Positions 28,205-40,200 of a stretch of 64,000 nucleotides of DNA are shown here, piece by piece (position 1 is the stretch's first letter; the number at the start of each line of letters is the position of its first letter). The position numbers were made by a program, and so were the translations under genes. Where the stretch lies: contig NC_045426.1 in the NCBI RefSeq assembly GCF_902635505.1, positions 565,403,818 through 565,467,817 of the forward strand, in the 5' to 3' direction. Below the pieces are notes generated by a model. The model did not search any database. It was not told where the DNA came from and was given only the letters and a program-made list of their open reading frames with translations. The stretch comes from Sarcophilus harrisii (Eukaryota > Chordata > Mammalia > Dasyuromorphia > Dasyuridae).

Positions 28205-29125
28205 GGGATACGTTTGTAAAAAAAATTTTAATAAAAGTTTATTTTCAAAATACATGCAAAGAGAGTTTTCAAATTCACCCTTGCAAAATCTTGTGTTCCA
28301 AAATTTTCTCCCTTCCTCTCCCATACCTCCTCCCCTAGATGGCAAGTAATCCAATATAGGTTAAACATTTACAATTCTTCTAAAGATATTTCCACATTTA
28401 TCATGCTGCACAAGAAAAATCAGATCAAAAAGGAAAAATGAAAAAAAAAGCATGCAAACAACAACAAAAAAGGGGAAGATACTGTGTTGTGATCCATTTT
28501 CCATCCCCATAATCCTCTTTCTGGGTGCAGATGGCTCTCTCCATCACAAGTCTATTGGAATTGGTCTAAATCACCTCATTGAAAAGAGCCACGTCCATCA
28601 GATTTGATCATCACAGAATCTTGCTAGTGCTTTATACAGTGTTCTCTTCATTCTCACTTCACTTAGCACCAGTTAATGTAAGTCTCTCTAGGCCTCTTTG
28701 AAATCATCCTGCTGGTCGTTTCTTACAGAACAATAATAAATATTCCATAACATTCATATACCACAACTTATTCATCCATTCTCCAACTAATGGGCATCCA
28801 CTCAGTTTCAAATTTCTTGCCACTACAAAGAGGGCTGCCACAAACATTTTTCACATGTGGTCCCTTTCCCTCCTTTATGATCTCTTTGGGATAAAGACCC
28901 TGTAGACACTGCTGGATCAGAGGGTATATGCAATTTGCTGGCTCTTTGAGCATAGTTCCAAATTGCTTCCCAGAATGGTTGAATGAATTCACAATTGCAC
29001 CAACGATGCAGTGTACCAGTTTTCCCATATCCCCTTCCACATTTATTATCTTTTCCTGTCATCTTAAGTCAATCTGAGAGGTGTGTAATGGTATCTCAGA
29101 GTTGTCTTAATGTGCATTTGAGAGG
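28205..29125 (-). mobile_element. L1 ORF2 3' end and 3'UTR
   Basis: On the - strand 29062-28823 encodes MTGKDNKCGRGYGKTGTLHR and IQPFWEAIWNYAQRASKLHI, matching the ORF2 C-terminus of the young L1 (CGKTGTLMHCWW, IQPFWRVVWNYAQ). A shift moves it to another frame near 28900. The 3'UTR ends near 28205. GAGAGGGATA lies on both sides (28201 and 29120) and may be the old target duplication. Confidence 0.8.
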
Positions 29126-29199
29126 GATATTTAAAAATTAAGGTAATATAAAAATACATAAGTAAAAAATTTTTTAAATGTACACAAAGTAAGACAAAC

Positions 29200-29575
29200 A
29201 AAAAAAAATTCTAAGTGGATCTAACAGCTTGAGGAATTAGGAAAAAGGCCTTACTTGGGAGCTAAACTTTAAAAGGAATTAGACATTCTATGAGGTAGAA
29301 GTGAATAGAGATGACATTCCAGATGGGGAGACAGTCTATGAATATCTGGAGATGGGGCCTGATGCAACAAGTACAAGAGATGATGAGGCCAGTTTTGCTG
29401 GAATGTTTAATGTGTTCAAAGAGAATTATACAAAATAAGCCTGAAGAACATTAAATACCAAACAGAAACATTTGTCTTATCCAAAAGGCAATGGAGCTAC
29501 TATGGTTAAGACTTTATTTTATATTTTAAGAATATCATTTTGACAGATGGGAAGAGTATTTGGATTAGACCCACG
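29200..29575 (+). repeat. long unnamed dispersed repeat, partial copy
   Basis: ACATTCCAGATGGGGAGACA, AGGCAATGGAGCTACTATGG and ATATCATTTTGACAGATGGG match in order the parts seen at 62440-62780 and 59880-60010. Confidence 0.5.
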
Positions 29576-29674
29576 AACACCTTCTAGAAATGAACACTGG
29601 GGACAATATAACTGTGAAGATATTTGGGGATCAATTCTCAAGGTATCTGAAAGTGGAAGGTCGGATGGCTTGGG

Positions 29675-29875
29675 AAAAACACCGTATCATTAATTACATC
29701 CTCACCATAATCCTGGGAGGAGGGTACCATTATCCCCATTTTATGGAAGAGGAAATTGGAGCAGGAAGAGGTTACTTGTCCAGGGTAACAACTAATATGT
29801 GATTTAAGGAAGCATTTTAATTCGAGTTTTCCTGACTCCAAGTCCAATACTCTATCTACTGTAGAACCCAAATGG
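29675..29875 (-). repeat. MIR-type SINE
   Basis: CATTATCCCCATTTTATGGA, then AGAGGAAATTGGAGCAGGAA and AGAGGTTACTTGTCC, is the reverse complement of a MIR 3' half and core. Confidence 0.65.
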
Positions 29876-30689
29876 GCATAAAACAAGGAGAGAAATGCTC
29901 AACAAAGGTGTTTAGCCCTCTAATGGAACATTCCAGTGGAGAGTTCAGATCAAAAAGAGATTCTTTTGAGATTTTTAGTTCCTCCAAGGGAACTCCAGGA
30001 GGGCTCTCATGTATTCTTTCCCCTTTTGGAAAATATAACTCATGGACAAGAACAACAAAGGATAAGATGGCATATAGATGGTTTGTGCCCTTTTTTTGAT
30101 GAGGGGAGTGCTCATACCTGTATGAGGTGATCCACTCAAAAAACTCACCATCTAGTTACCATTCGTCAAGGACTGAAAATTAGTCGTATTATTTAAGGGG
30201 AGCCAAAACTCAAGTTAGGGAAAATTAGAGACAAAATCCTTCACTGTGAAACATTTTCTAAGCTCAAGTCTATACAAAATTAAATATCTCATTGCTTTTA
30301 TTTCCTCATAGATTTAAACATGTGATTCTCGAGGCAAGTTACAGCCTAAAAATACAATTGAAGGATTGTCAGGGGGCACATGATTAAATTTTAATGTGAC
30401 CAACAGATGTTAACAAATGTTGTCTGTCTAGGTAACCACTCTTCTGCAATTAGGACTTTTTAGAACATTTGCCCATTTTTTCAATCACTGCTAGGTAGTA
30501 GTATTTTCACATTTGTTCCTAAAGGACACAGTTGCCCTCTCTTCTCTTTTCAGTAATTCCCTGGGCCTCTTGTGATGGTTGGGGAAGATGAAAAATCTCT
30601 AGATGTAAGGAATTCTGAGGTGTTCACAATTTAGGCTAGAATGGGAATTTAAGGAGTTCTAACACTGACATTTTCTATCATGAGGCATC

Positions 30690-30990
30690 ATGATGGCTGA
30701 GAGGAAAGAACACTTGAATTGATTTGATACTTATTTACTATGATTTTGGATATCTCTCTGGGTCTGTTTTCATATATATATGAAATGGAAGAGTTTAATT
30801 AGATTATACAATCATAGATTTAGAGCTGGAAAGGATCTCAGAATTAATGCAGACAGCTCCCTCATTTTACATATATAGGGAAAAAACACTAAAAGAATTA
30901 AGAGATTTGCTCAAAGTCACACAAGGGGTAAATGGGATACCTGGGTTTTGGACCTATAGCCTTCCTTTCACTCCAAATCTTGTGCTCCTG
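30690..30990. repeat. two worn short repeats of MIR type
   Basis: About 30690-30800 follows the MIR layout on the + strand (TATCTCTCTGGGTCTGTTTT). About 30805-30990 is the common AATCATAGATTTAGAGCTGG type, with CTCATTTTACATATAT and GCTCAAAGTCACAC. Names are uncertain. Confidence 0.45.
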
Positions 30991-31543
30991 CTAGAATATT
31001 TCTTTAAGCTCTAAAAGTGAATGCAAACCAACATATTCCAGGCTTTCTCCTGGATTCCTCAAAAACAGCAATTTCGGTGAGAGGGAAGGAGTAAATAAAG
31101 ACAATACAACTTTATTAGCAAAATTTATTCTAATGATTACAGGTGTGTTAAAAAAAATTATACTATTTATCAAAATAAAGCAAAGCATTGTAAAAATAGC
31201 TACCTAACAAACTTTTTTGGAACTACTTTTAAGAACTTTCCACATATCTTCCTGTAATGTTCAGGATAGCTTTCTGGAGGATCTAGGGACCAGCCTTGAC
31301 CTTAATGTAGGAGGCAGGAGAGCCACCAGGAAGAGGGTCAAAGATAGAATGTCTCTCTTCCAGTCCTTCTTAGCCCTTATATACATTATAGCCCTATTAC
31401 AATTACATCATTACACATAGTGAACTAGAGAACCATTGCATCTCCATACTAAGTAATAAGTATATATGTGAACTAAGACCGATCATCTCATCAATTCCAC
31501 TAAGTTAACACCTTGTTTCAAGTATACTTCTCCAGAGTTTAGC

Positions 31544-31712
31544 CAGGGGTCCTCAAACTACAGCCCACGGGCCAGATGCAGCAGCTGAGGACGATTATCC
31601 CCCTCACTCAGGGCTATGAAGTTTCTTTATTTAAAGGCCCACAAAACAAAGTTTTTGTTTTTACTGTAGTCCGGCCCTCCAACCCCCTATTTAAAAAGTT
31701 TGAGGACCCCTG
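31544..31712. mobile_element. 169-bp non-autonomous hAT-type DNA transposon
   Basis: The ends CAGGGGTCCTCAAACT (31544-31559) and AGTTTGAGGACCCCTG (31697-31712) are perfect 16-bp inverted repeats. The flanks AGTTTAGC and GTTTAGAC fit an 8-bp duplication GTTTAGAC with one base lost on the left. An 8-bp duplication and CAGGGG ends are hAT features. The inside, with ACAGCCCACGGGCCAG, is short and non-coding. It looks little worn at its ends. Confidence 0.85.
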
Positions 31713-32052
31713 GTTTAGACCCTCTTTATCTTCCCACCAGGGATTTATTAGATATATAACTACCTTAAGTCTTGGTTTTATCTTCTGACTTCCTTTTCCC
31801 TTCTTTCCCACATAGAATTAATTAGTCTAGAAATCCAGTTCTTTCCCTATCTATAATCATGGACACAATCCTCTTAATTCTGAAAACCACCACATTCTAT
31901 TGACATTATTAGTCCAGACTACTAGCTTGCAAAGAAATATCTTTGCCTTCCCATTCTGGCCCCTTCAATTTTTCCTTTTCACAGCTGTCAGAATAATTTT
32001 ATCAGAGAGTGGGTCCTGTGGGTCCTATCTATTCAAGAGTCTTGCCTCTAAC

Positions 32053-32254
32053 AGGCAAGGGCACCTAAGTGGTGCAACAGAATGTTGACCTGCAGTCAGG
32101 AAGACCAAAGTTCAAATCTGGCCTCAGATAATAGCTATATGTCTCTGGACAAGTCACTTAATCCTGTTTACCTTAATTTCCTCATCTGTAAAATGAGCTG
32201 AAGGAAGAAATAGCACTCTTTGCCAAGAAAGCCCCAAATGGTGTCACAGTCAGG
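32053..32254 (+). mobile_element. tRNA-type SINE, longer RTE-tail subtype
   Basis: GGGCACCTAAGTGGTGCAAC opens a tRNA-derived head. GTTCAAATCTGGCCTCAGAT, CAAGTCACTTAATCC and TCATCTGTAAAATGAGCTGA follow, then a tail with CCCCAAATGGTGTCACAGTC. It resembles 57722-57958. Confidence 0.75.
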
Positions 32255-32427
32255 TATTCAAATTCCTTCACAATCTGTTGTTACCCCAAATTTCCAGCTT
32301 CTCTTTTATTCCCATCCTACACTTCATGCTTTAGCCAAATTAAATATTGCATTATCCTCTGTTGTTTTATATAAGTATGGATCCAGTTATAATCTTGTTT
32401 TCTTACCTCTCTTTTAGCTTGGAGTGG

Positions 32428-32439
32428 GGGGGGGGGGGG
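32428..32439. repeat. G homopolymer run
   Basis: About 11-12 G in a row at the end of GGAGTGGGG. Its length is likely uncertain in sequencing. Confidence 0.8.
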
Positions 32440-32751
32440 ACCACCATTCCATAACCTAGAGGAGAAAATACCACTTTCTGTAATGATTTCCCCTTTTACT
32501 AACAGGTGTCCCCTTTGATCCTCACCTATGACTGTTCTTGGTCCTCATATATCACAGTTCTTGAATGCCCTTATGTAATAGTTATTATATTTGGTACTTG
32601 TTAACACTACACAACTGTTGGCTTTTTGTATTTCTCCTAGACCACAACTGAAAACTGTCCAATAACAAAGCATGTATGTAGTAACGTTTATTAGAATTAA
32701 CAAAGGCTTGAGATGCATGTGTACCTAACACCATTACTAGATCATAAACTA

Positions 32752-33222
32752 CAATTATCCCTTCCATATTGCAAGGGTGCAACACCTCCATGATCTGGAA
32801 AATTCACAAAGTTTTTTGGTCCTCCCTTTATACCAGAGAAGTTTGAACTTTTATGGGGTGTTTGGAGTGTCATATTGTAAAATTTGGGCTAAGTATTTGA
32901 TCATAGGCTATATGTCTGTTGATTTTTAAGTAAAAAATATTAGCATTTATCTGTCATCTATTGGCTTTCATGTTCTTTTCAAAAACTTATTTTAACTTTA
33001 AAAGAGAAACAATATTTATGAAATTAAAAGATAAAACATGTTGATCTTATACAACATTGGACTATATTTTATACATTCCTGAGTTTCTAAACTTTCTGTA
33101 TCCTCTGTTGGTCTTTGCATGTAGCCTGTAGCTTCTACAAAATTCCCATTTCATTTTTCATGTTGACCTGCAGTGTACCGAAACTGTGATGGGGAAAGTT
33201 GCAATGTGGAAAGAATCATTTT
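32752..33222. mobile_element. TA-flanked non-autonomous DNA transposon, copy 1
   Basis: The left end AATTATCCCTTCCATATTGC and the right end GCAATGTGGAAAGAATCATT are worn inverted repeats. The inside shares CTTTTATGGGGTGTTT and TATTGTAAAAT with the second copy at 57968-58298, in the same order. It is about 470 bp and has no coding frame. Confidence 0.6.
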
Positions 33223-33254
33223 ATAAAAGGATAGGTAAAATGGTATAGGATAGG

Positions 33255-33850
33255 TATAACTTTGTATTTAACCTAGTACTAATTACAGTAGTTTGCATAC
33301 AGTAGGTAATCAAAGTGTCTGTTGAAGTATTGAATTGTTCAATAAACTACTGGAGGTTCAGGAATCCTGGTTTCTAATTATGAGTTCTGCTAACCCATAT
33401 TTTACAAAAATAAGTGGCAGCTATGTTATATTAAATGTTAGTAGGTTAAAATGACATGTGTTTAGACAGCTGCCTTTTTGGAATTTGATACAGCAGTTCA
33501 GGTTTGTACCAAATTCAATTATCTTTTCCATTTCCTCCAAGTAAGGCAGTTAATAAATTCTTTTAATTTCTCCTGTTGTTTGTACAGATAAAGAACAGCT
33601 ATGGAATTAAAGTATAATTCTACTCGATGAGAAATAAGAATTCAGTCTTATCCAATGAAACTTGATTTATTAATGGTCAATCTGTTGAATAATTACACAA
33701 TTAAGATTATATACACTTAAAATGGTAGAGACAGGTAAAATTGTCAGCACTGGTTAATACTGATTGACAAAAGTCCTGACCATCAAAAGCACCACTTCAG
33801 TTGAAATCAGTGCTGAGCAGTAGGCACTTAATAAATGTTTACCATTATTT
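33255..33850. repeat. possible L2 3'-end traces
   Basis: ACAGTAGGTAATCAAAGTGT near 33299 and AGTAGGCACTTAATAAATGT near 33819 resemble the L2 ending (AGTAGGTGCTCAATAAATG). The second lies inside the proposed RMDN1 3'UTR. Confidence 0.4.
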
Positions 33851-34184
33851 TTAAGACCTTGTTTTGCTTAATTGATTATATGCCAAGCAGCTTCTCATAT
33901 GCCACTTCTTGCATATTCCCTCCCCCAAAAATTAGGATGGAGTTTCCACTGAAAACAGTTACTTAGACAGTGAGCACTCCCATTCTATCTTAGTACCTTT
34001 CCATACAGATTACCCTTCCCATCATCAAGGACTGATTTTTCTATTAAGACTGGAATTTGGAATGCCTACTACTGTCTTGCTCATCAGCTAGTGATACCAG
34101 CTAGGCTGGTTGTGTCATGATTAACTCAATGAAAAAACAGTTATTAGAAATATTTCATGTGCTATTTTAATGTGAATCAGGTTC
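33645..34184 (-). other. RMDN1: RMDN1 3' untranslated region (extent inferred)
   Basis: This runs from the RMDN1 stop to a candidate poly(A) signal, AATAAA on the - strand at 33671-33666. That gives a UTR of roughly 0.54 kb. The end is inferred from the hexamer only. Confidence 0.5.
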
Positions 34185-34235
34185 TCAATTCTTGTCACCA
34201 ACAGACTTGAGCAGCTGAGCAGCTTCTTTTTGTAC
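34185..34235 (-). CDS. RMDN1: RMDN1 last coding exon with stop codon
   Basis: After a CATTTTAG acceptor this exon encodes VQKEAAQLLKSVGDKN and stops at TGA (34187-34185). It matches the family ending IQTEAAQLLTSFSEKN in length and frame. Confidence 0.94.
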   Translation of the reverse strand, partial: VQKEAAQLLKSVGDKN

Positions 34236-37200
34236 CTAAAATGAGGAATAGCAACACAACTCAATATTCTGAGCCCAACACTATTCTTTCGTAAATATAT
34301 CAACATATCAGGTACCTATGTTTCCTTTGTAAGGAAGCTCCTTCTATCAACACAGATCATAACTAGTTTTATATATGCAATTGACAAGTTCACAGAATTT
34401 CCTCAGATTGAGTGATTTGTCCATAGTCAACAATATGTGAACCTCAACCTTCTTCACTTCAACAGTCTACATACTTTTATGTCCTGCCTCTTTTAATTCT
34501 TTCACAAATGAAAATTAATTAAATTTATAACAATGGCCAGCATATTCTAAAAGTTCCCATACCTACAAAATATTTTATTCTGTCTCCTGATAATGAATAA
34601 ATACAACTCTTTCAAAAAACTTTATAGCAGTATATGGCTATGATACCTCATTTATACTGATACTAGCTATTCCTTTAGTAAAGTAGGATGCTAAATAATG
34701 AAATTATCCTATATTATGTCGTCATTCTTTTTTTGTTAAATTATGTTCAGTCATAACAACTAAGGATTTTTCATATAGAAACAAGAGTGAAAAAGGTCAT
34801 CAAATATAAATTTTGAAAAAACTACTATTGATATTTAATCAGATTCATGATTTTTAAAAAAAGATATGGTTTAGTTCTAATTGATTCAATTATTGCTAAT
34901 ACCTGGTGTGTATAATTAGCTCCAACTTAGTCATGTGTACATTTTCTTTTTTTTCCCAAAGTCAGCTTTTTAGCTTTTTACCTGCTTATCCTCCTCAGTG
35001 TGTGCTGGGTAGTCCTTGGCTTTCAATAACCAGAAGGCAGCAAGTTTTTTGTTGTTTAACTTCAGATAAGACTTTCCCAAGAAAAGCAAATTTTTGCTGT
35101 AAAAGTTCGGGTGCACTGAACACAAAAAAGAAGACATTCACTTCAGTTTGTAAGCAGTTACAGTTCTGATTTGTAAAGACTGAATTTTCTGTCTAAATTT
35201 CGTGAACAGGCTAATGACTTTCATATGCAAGAAGCATAATGCTATAGTGTTTTTTTTTTTATTCAAATGTTCACATCAAATAAATTATTGGGGAAATTAT
35301 AATTTTGGCCAAAATATCCATATCAACTTTGTTAGAAAGGTTGTGACTAAATGAGATAATATAGTATGTGAAATAAAGCAAACCAAAGTCTGAGTTCTTC
35401 CTAGTACTTCTAAGATGACTACCACTGAGGCCCAAATAGTTTTGAGTATGACAAGAGAGGAGTTTTATTATTCCTAGTCTCTCATCTTTTTGTTCTGAGA
35501 ATATGCCATTTTCAGGGTAAATATTACAGACATAATTTCAGCTGCTGCAGTGGTTAGAAAGGAAAGATTATATAAGTTCAAAGAAGTACAAATAAGTAAA
35601 CAAAAAACTTAAGGCAGTTAAAACATTGTTTTAGGATACAGATTATGACAAAGCTGAAACCAATACAAGTTTCCTGGTTCCCAGTCTATTGTCCTTCCAA
35701 ATACTTAACACTAGCTCTGGTGTACATCAACATGTTATACTAAGTGATAACAAACAAGATGAGCATTATACAGTTTTTCTTTTATTGGAGCTATCATTCA
35801 TGAACATTCACACTTGCCCAGTCTAAGCTTTATTTCTTGATTTGAAACTCATGTTCAAAGTACTAAGCTTACTCATTGTAACCCTGAATTCTTTATTACA
35901 TGAACAACTTACTAAGTTTCCCCTCTGTGTTGCTATATAATCCTTTTAATAATGAATTTTTAAACTAGACTCAAAACTAACCTCTAGAAGTAAATCTACA
36001 ATTGAGCTCATTTATTCTAAACTGTTTGAGTGATCTGGAACTCTGGAACTACACCTATCTTAATATACATTTCCATGTAAAAGATTCTTAAGTTTGTGGT
36101 TAATATGTTGTATGTTCCACTGTGGTAAAATGTTATCATTAGAATAATATGTCCATCGAAGTCTGTTGTAATTTTACAACTAATTCTCTTCATTGGTTTT
36201 ACAGTACAACATAATCTCCTAGAAAGCAGAGATTGTTTGGTTTTTGTCTTTATATTTCTAGAACTTAACACGTCTTGATTGACAGTAGGTTTTTAGTAAA
36301 TGTTTAATTGAATTTTAAATAAAATTTTAATACTGTTCTTTCAAAAAGAAATTAGCATTGCTTCAATTGGAAAAATACTAACCAGGAAGCCAGAAGACGT
36401 AATTTCTGTTATCAACTCTGCATCTGACTTACATAAATAAGGACATTTTTGAACCTTTATTTCCTCATTTGTAAAATGAGAAATTGGAAATGATGACATT
36501 TAAGTACCTTCCAGCTTCAAAATTCCTGATTCTTAAAATTCAGTAGATGGATGTTTTTCATACAAGTCTTCATTGAATTTACTGAGTTTAACTTTAAAGT
36601 CATAAAACATTTTAAACAAAAACAATTAGTAGAATGTATCAAATATGGTCAATGAGTTTTTAAAGAAATCACTACTTAAATTTTAACATACTGCCATAAT
36701 TTTAAACATGTTATGTTTAAAAGTTTAACATATATAATTTGTATATGTGTGTGTGAGTATAGGTGGTACTTGATCAAAAATGTTACCTTGTTCTGCCATC
36801 TGAAAGTACTTTAGAGCCTGTTAAAGAAAAAAAAATATTTATGGAGAAAAACATTCTATAGAAAGTTGTTCTAAAAGTACTCATCATTAAAATCTGTGTT
36901 TCTGTTCTTAGAGCAATGAAACAGTTTCAGTTCCAAATTGTCTTTTCTCCCTCTCTCCTGCTCTTTCCCTTACCCCCCCCCCCCCATACAAATTGAGAAG
37001 ACAAGAAATGATACCTATTATAATATGAAGTCACATAAAATACATTTCTACAGTCATGTTCCGGGGTGGAGAAGTGCCATGTACAGATTAGAAAAAATGG
37101 TACACTTTTTTAAAATTCCCATTCGACATTCTCCAGGAATCTATTATATAACTTTCCTAAAAATCTCATTCATCTCCTTAATTTCTTTCTTGTTCTTGTT

Positions 37201-40200
37201 ACAGTTTTATTTATCTAAGTCTGAGAGGAGTGAATTGAGCTTCTCCACTATTACAGTTTTACTATCCAATTTTTCCTATATTCAAAATTTTAACTTTCCT
37301 TCAAGAATATAGATACTATACTATTAATACACATATGTTCAATACTGATAAGAATTCATTGTCTATGGCACCTTTTAGTAAAATACAGTTTCTCTGATTA
37401 ATCTTTTTAATAAGATCTATTTTAGATTTTTGCTTTGCCTGAGATCATCTTTACCCCTTGCCTTTTCTACTTCAGCTAGCTAGCCTTTTATTTTAACTCT
37501 GTTTTTCTTTTGCAAGTGGATCTCTTTTAAACAACATATTGTTATATTCTGGTTTCTAATCCTTTCTCTTATCCTCTTGTGTTTTATGGGTGCATTCATA
37601 ACCATTCACATTCAGTTATGGCTGCTGTTTATTTCCCTCCATAATATTCTCTTCTATTTATTCTTTTCTTTTTTTTCAACTGGTCTCCTCCTCAGAAATC
37701 TGTTTTGCTTTTGATCACTGCCCTTTCTTTTTGCCATCCCATATTTGCTTCTCTTAGCCCCTTCCCCTCCTACTTTTCTGCTGGGTAAGATGAATTTCCA
37801 TACTTTGTGTCTGTATACATATATGTATTATAAAAGTATGTGTATGTATAATATTTTTTCTTTCCTCTTTGAACAAGTTTAATTGTATGTAAGTGGTGTA
37901 TGTAAGTTTCAAGCACTGTCTACTCCTCACTCCCCCATTTTCCCCTTCACTATAAAAATTCTTATGTGAGGGACAGCTAAGTGGTACAATGGATAGAGCA
38001 CCAGCCCTTGAGTCAGAAGGATGTGAGTTCAAATGTAGCCTCAAACACTTAACACTTCTTAGCTGTGTGACCCTAAGCAAGTCACTTAACCCCAATTACC
38101 TTGCCCCCCCAAAAAAAAAAATTCTTCTGTGTATATCTTTTTTATGTGAGATAATTTCTGCCATTTTACTCCCTATCCCATTTCTCAGTGCATCCCTCCT
38201 CACCCTTTTCACCCTTTCATTTTTCTTTTAAACCATCCCAGCATAACAAATTCACAACCACACCTTCTGTCAAAGTTCTGTATCACCGTACAGGAATGTA
38301 ATTAATTTAACCTTATTGAAACCCTTACATTTTCTTTATCTTGTTTTCCTTTTAGTATTTCTCTTGAATCTTGTGTTTAAATGTTAAACTTTCTATTCAG
38401 CTTTTGTCTTTCCATTAGGAATTCTTGAAAGTCCTCTATTTCATTAAATATCCATTCTTCCTCCTGTAGATTTATCCTCACTTTTGCTGAGTAGATTCTT
38501 CTCTGTTGTAATCATAACTTCTTTATTTTCTGGGATATCAATATTATAAGCTTTTTGCTGCTAAATTTTACATGATTCTGGCTGTGATTCCACAGTGGCT
38601 GAACTTTTTTTTTCCTGGCTGCTTACAATATTTTCTCCCCAATCTGGGAGCTCTAAAACATTCTGAGTTTTTATTTTGGAATCTTTTTCAGGAGATGAAA
38701 AAGAGGATTCTTTGAATTTTATTTCTCTCTCTAGTCCTAAACTTTCCTTTATAATTTCTTGAAATATGTCTAAACTCTTGTTGGATCATGATTTTTAGGT
38801 AGTGCAATAATTCTTTAATTCTCACTCCTTAATATATTTTCTAAATCAATTATTCTTTCTATATGATCTCACATTTTCAATTTTTTCATTCACTTCACTT
38901 TATTATTTCTTGATATCTCATGGAGTCATTGGCTTCCATTTGACCAATTTTAATTTTTAAGGAATTTTTTTTCAATGAGGTTTTGTATCTCTTTTGCCAT
39001 TTGGTCAATTCTAATTTTTAAGGTATTATTTTATTCAGGATTTTTGTGCTTTTTACCAAGCTATTATTCTCTCTTCATAATTTTCTTGCATTGTTCTCAA
39101 TTCTTTTGCCAAATTTTCCTCTACCATTCTTACTTGATTCTTAATTTTTTTTAATCTTAAATTTTTTTTTCTTAAGCTTATCTAGAAATCCTTGTTGGAC
39201 TTATGTCCAATCTGCATTTTTCTTCAAAAACTATGCTTGTAAAGGTTTTTCAAGTTATCATCTTTTTCCATGTTTGTGTCTTGAGCTTCCCTGGTTGCCA
39301 CAGTAGCTTTGTATGATCAAGTTTTTTTTTTTTTTTTGGTCATTTTCTCATTTTTCCATCTTATTTTTTAACTTTGGACTTTATATTAGAATTGGGTTCT
39401 GTTCACCTCAGGCATAGAAGGATATCTGGCCTGATCTGACTTTTATATCTAGCTACTTTCACAATTAAGTCTGTAGTTTTTGGTGCTTAAGGTGATATGA
39501 TATCATTTGGGGAAAGCTCTGGTCACTGCCCTCCTATTCTGTGCTCTGACCCTTAACTAGGTAGGGTTCTACCTAATGATTGCAATTATTATTCTCTGCC
39601 TTTGAATTATAAACCAAATCCAGATAAAATCCCTGCTCCCTTAAAACTACAACTATTCCTCTCCACACTGGAACTACAACCCAGAATTATGTAATGATCA
39701 ACAGAATTGCCAAATGGTGTCTGATCCTATAACTAACTCTGCCTGTATCTGAGTATGATGTAGTGAGTATTCTTTTTCACATATGACTATGAGTTGGTGG
39801 TCTCTGAAGCTCGATTCAACTCTGATGTTATGTGATTTTCTGAATTATGTATATTCTAGAATGAAGAATTCCATAGTAAATGAAGTAAACAAAAAACACT
39901 ACATTACCTCTTCATATGTGGAAGTGGGAGGAGTTGCAAACAACACTTTAGCAATATTTCTTTGGTACCAAGGCAATTCAGCAAATGAATAACACCTAGA
40001 GAGGAAAAATAAAATCAAAAAGTAAATAAACAACTTTAGCAATCATTTTTGCCCCAGAAGCTAATGTATCCTAAAGATTACAATATAAAGTAAATTTTTT
40101 CCCCCTCAAATATTAAATGATTTGTTTCATCTTCTATTATTCTTCCCACACTTCTGTTAAGTTAACACTGGTGTAGATGTAAAAGTATTGAGCACACACA

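Larger units (their letters stand above)
21226..33644. other. intergenic region between convergent WWP1 and RMDN1
   Basis: About 12.4 kb separates the two 3' ends. It holds long-repeat pieces (21745-23200, 29200-29575), L1 pieces (23874-25080, 26000-27060, 28205-29120), several MIRs, SINEs (24866, 32053), a hAT element (31544-31712) and a TA-flanked element (32752-33222). I find no third gene; the open frames here look like repeats or chance. Confidence 0.7.

Noticed and set aside
37989-38231. 80-codon open frame on the + strand
   Set aside because: It is the SINE at 37970 plus flanking old L1, not a gene.
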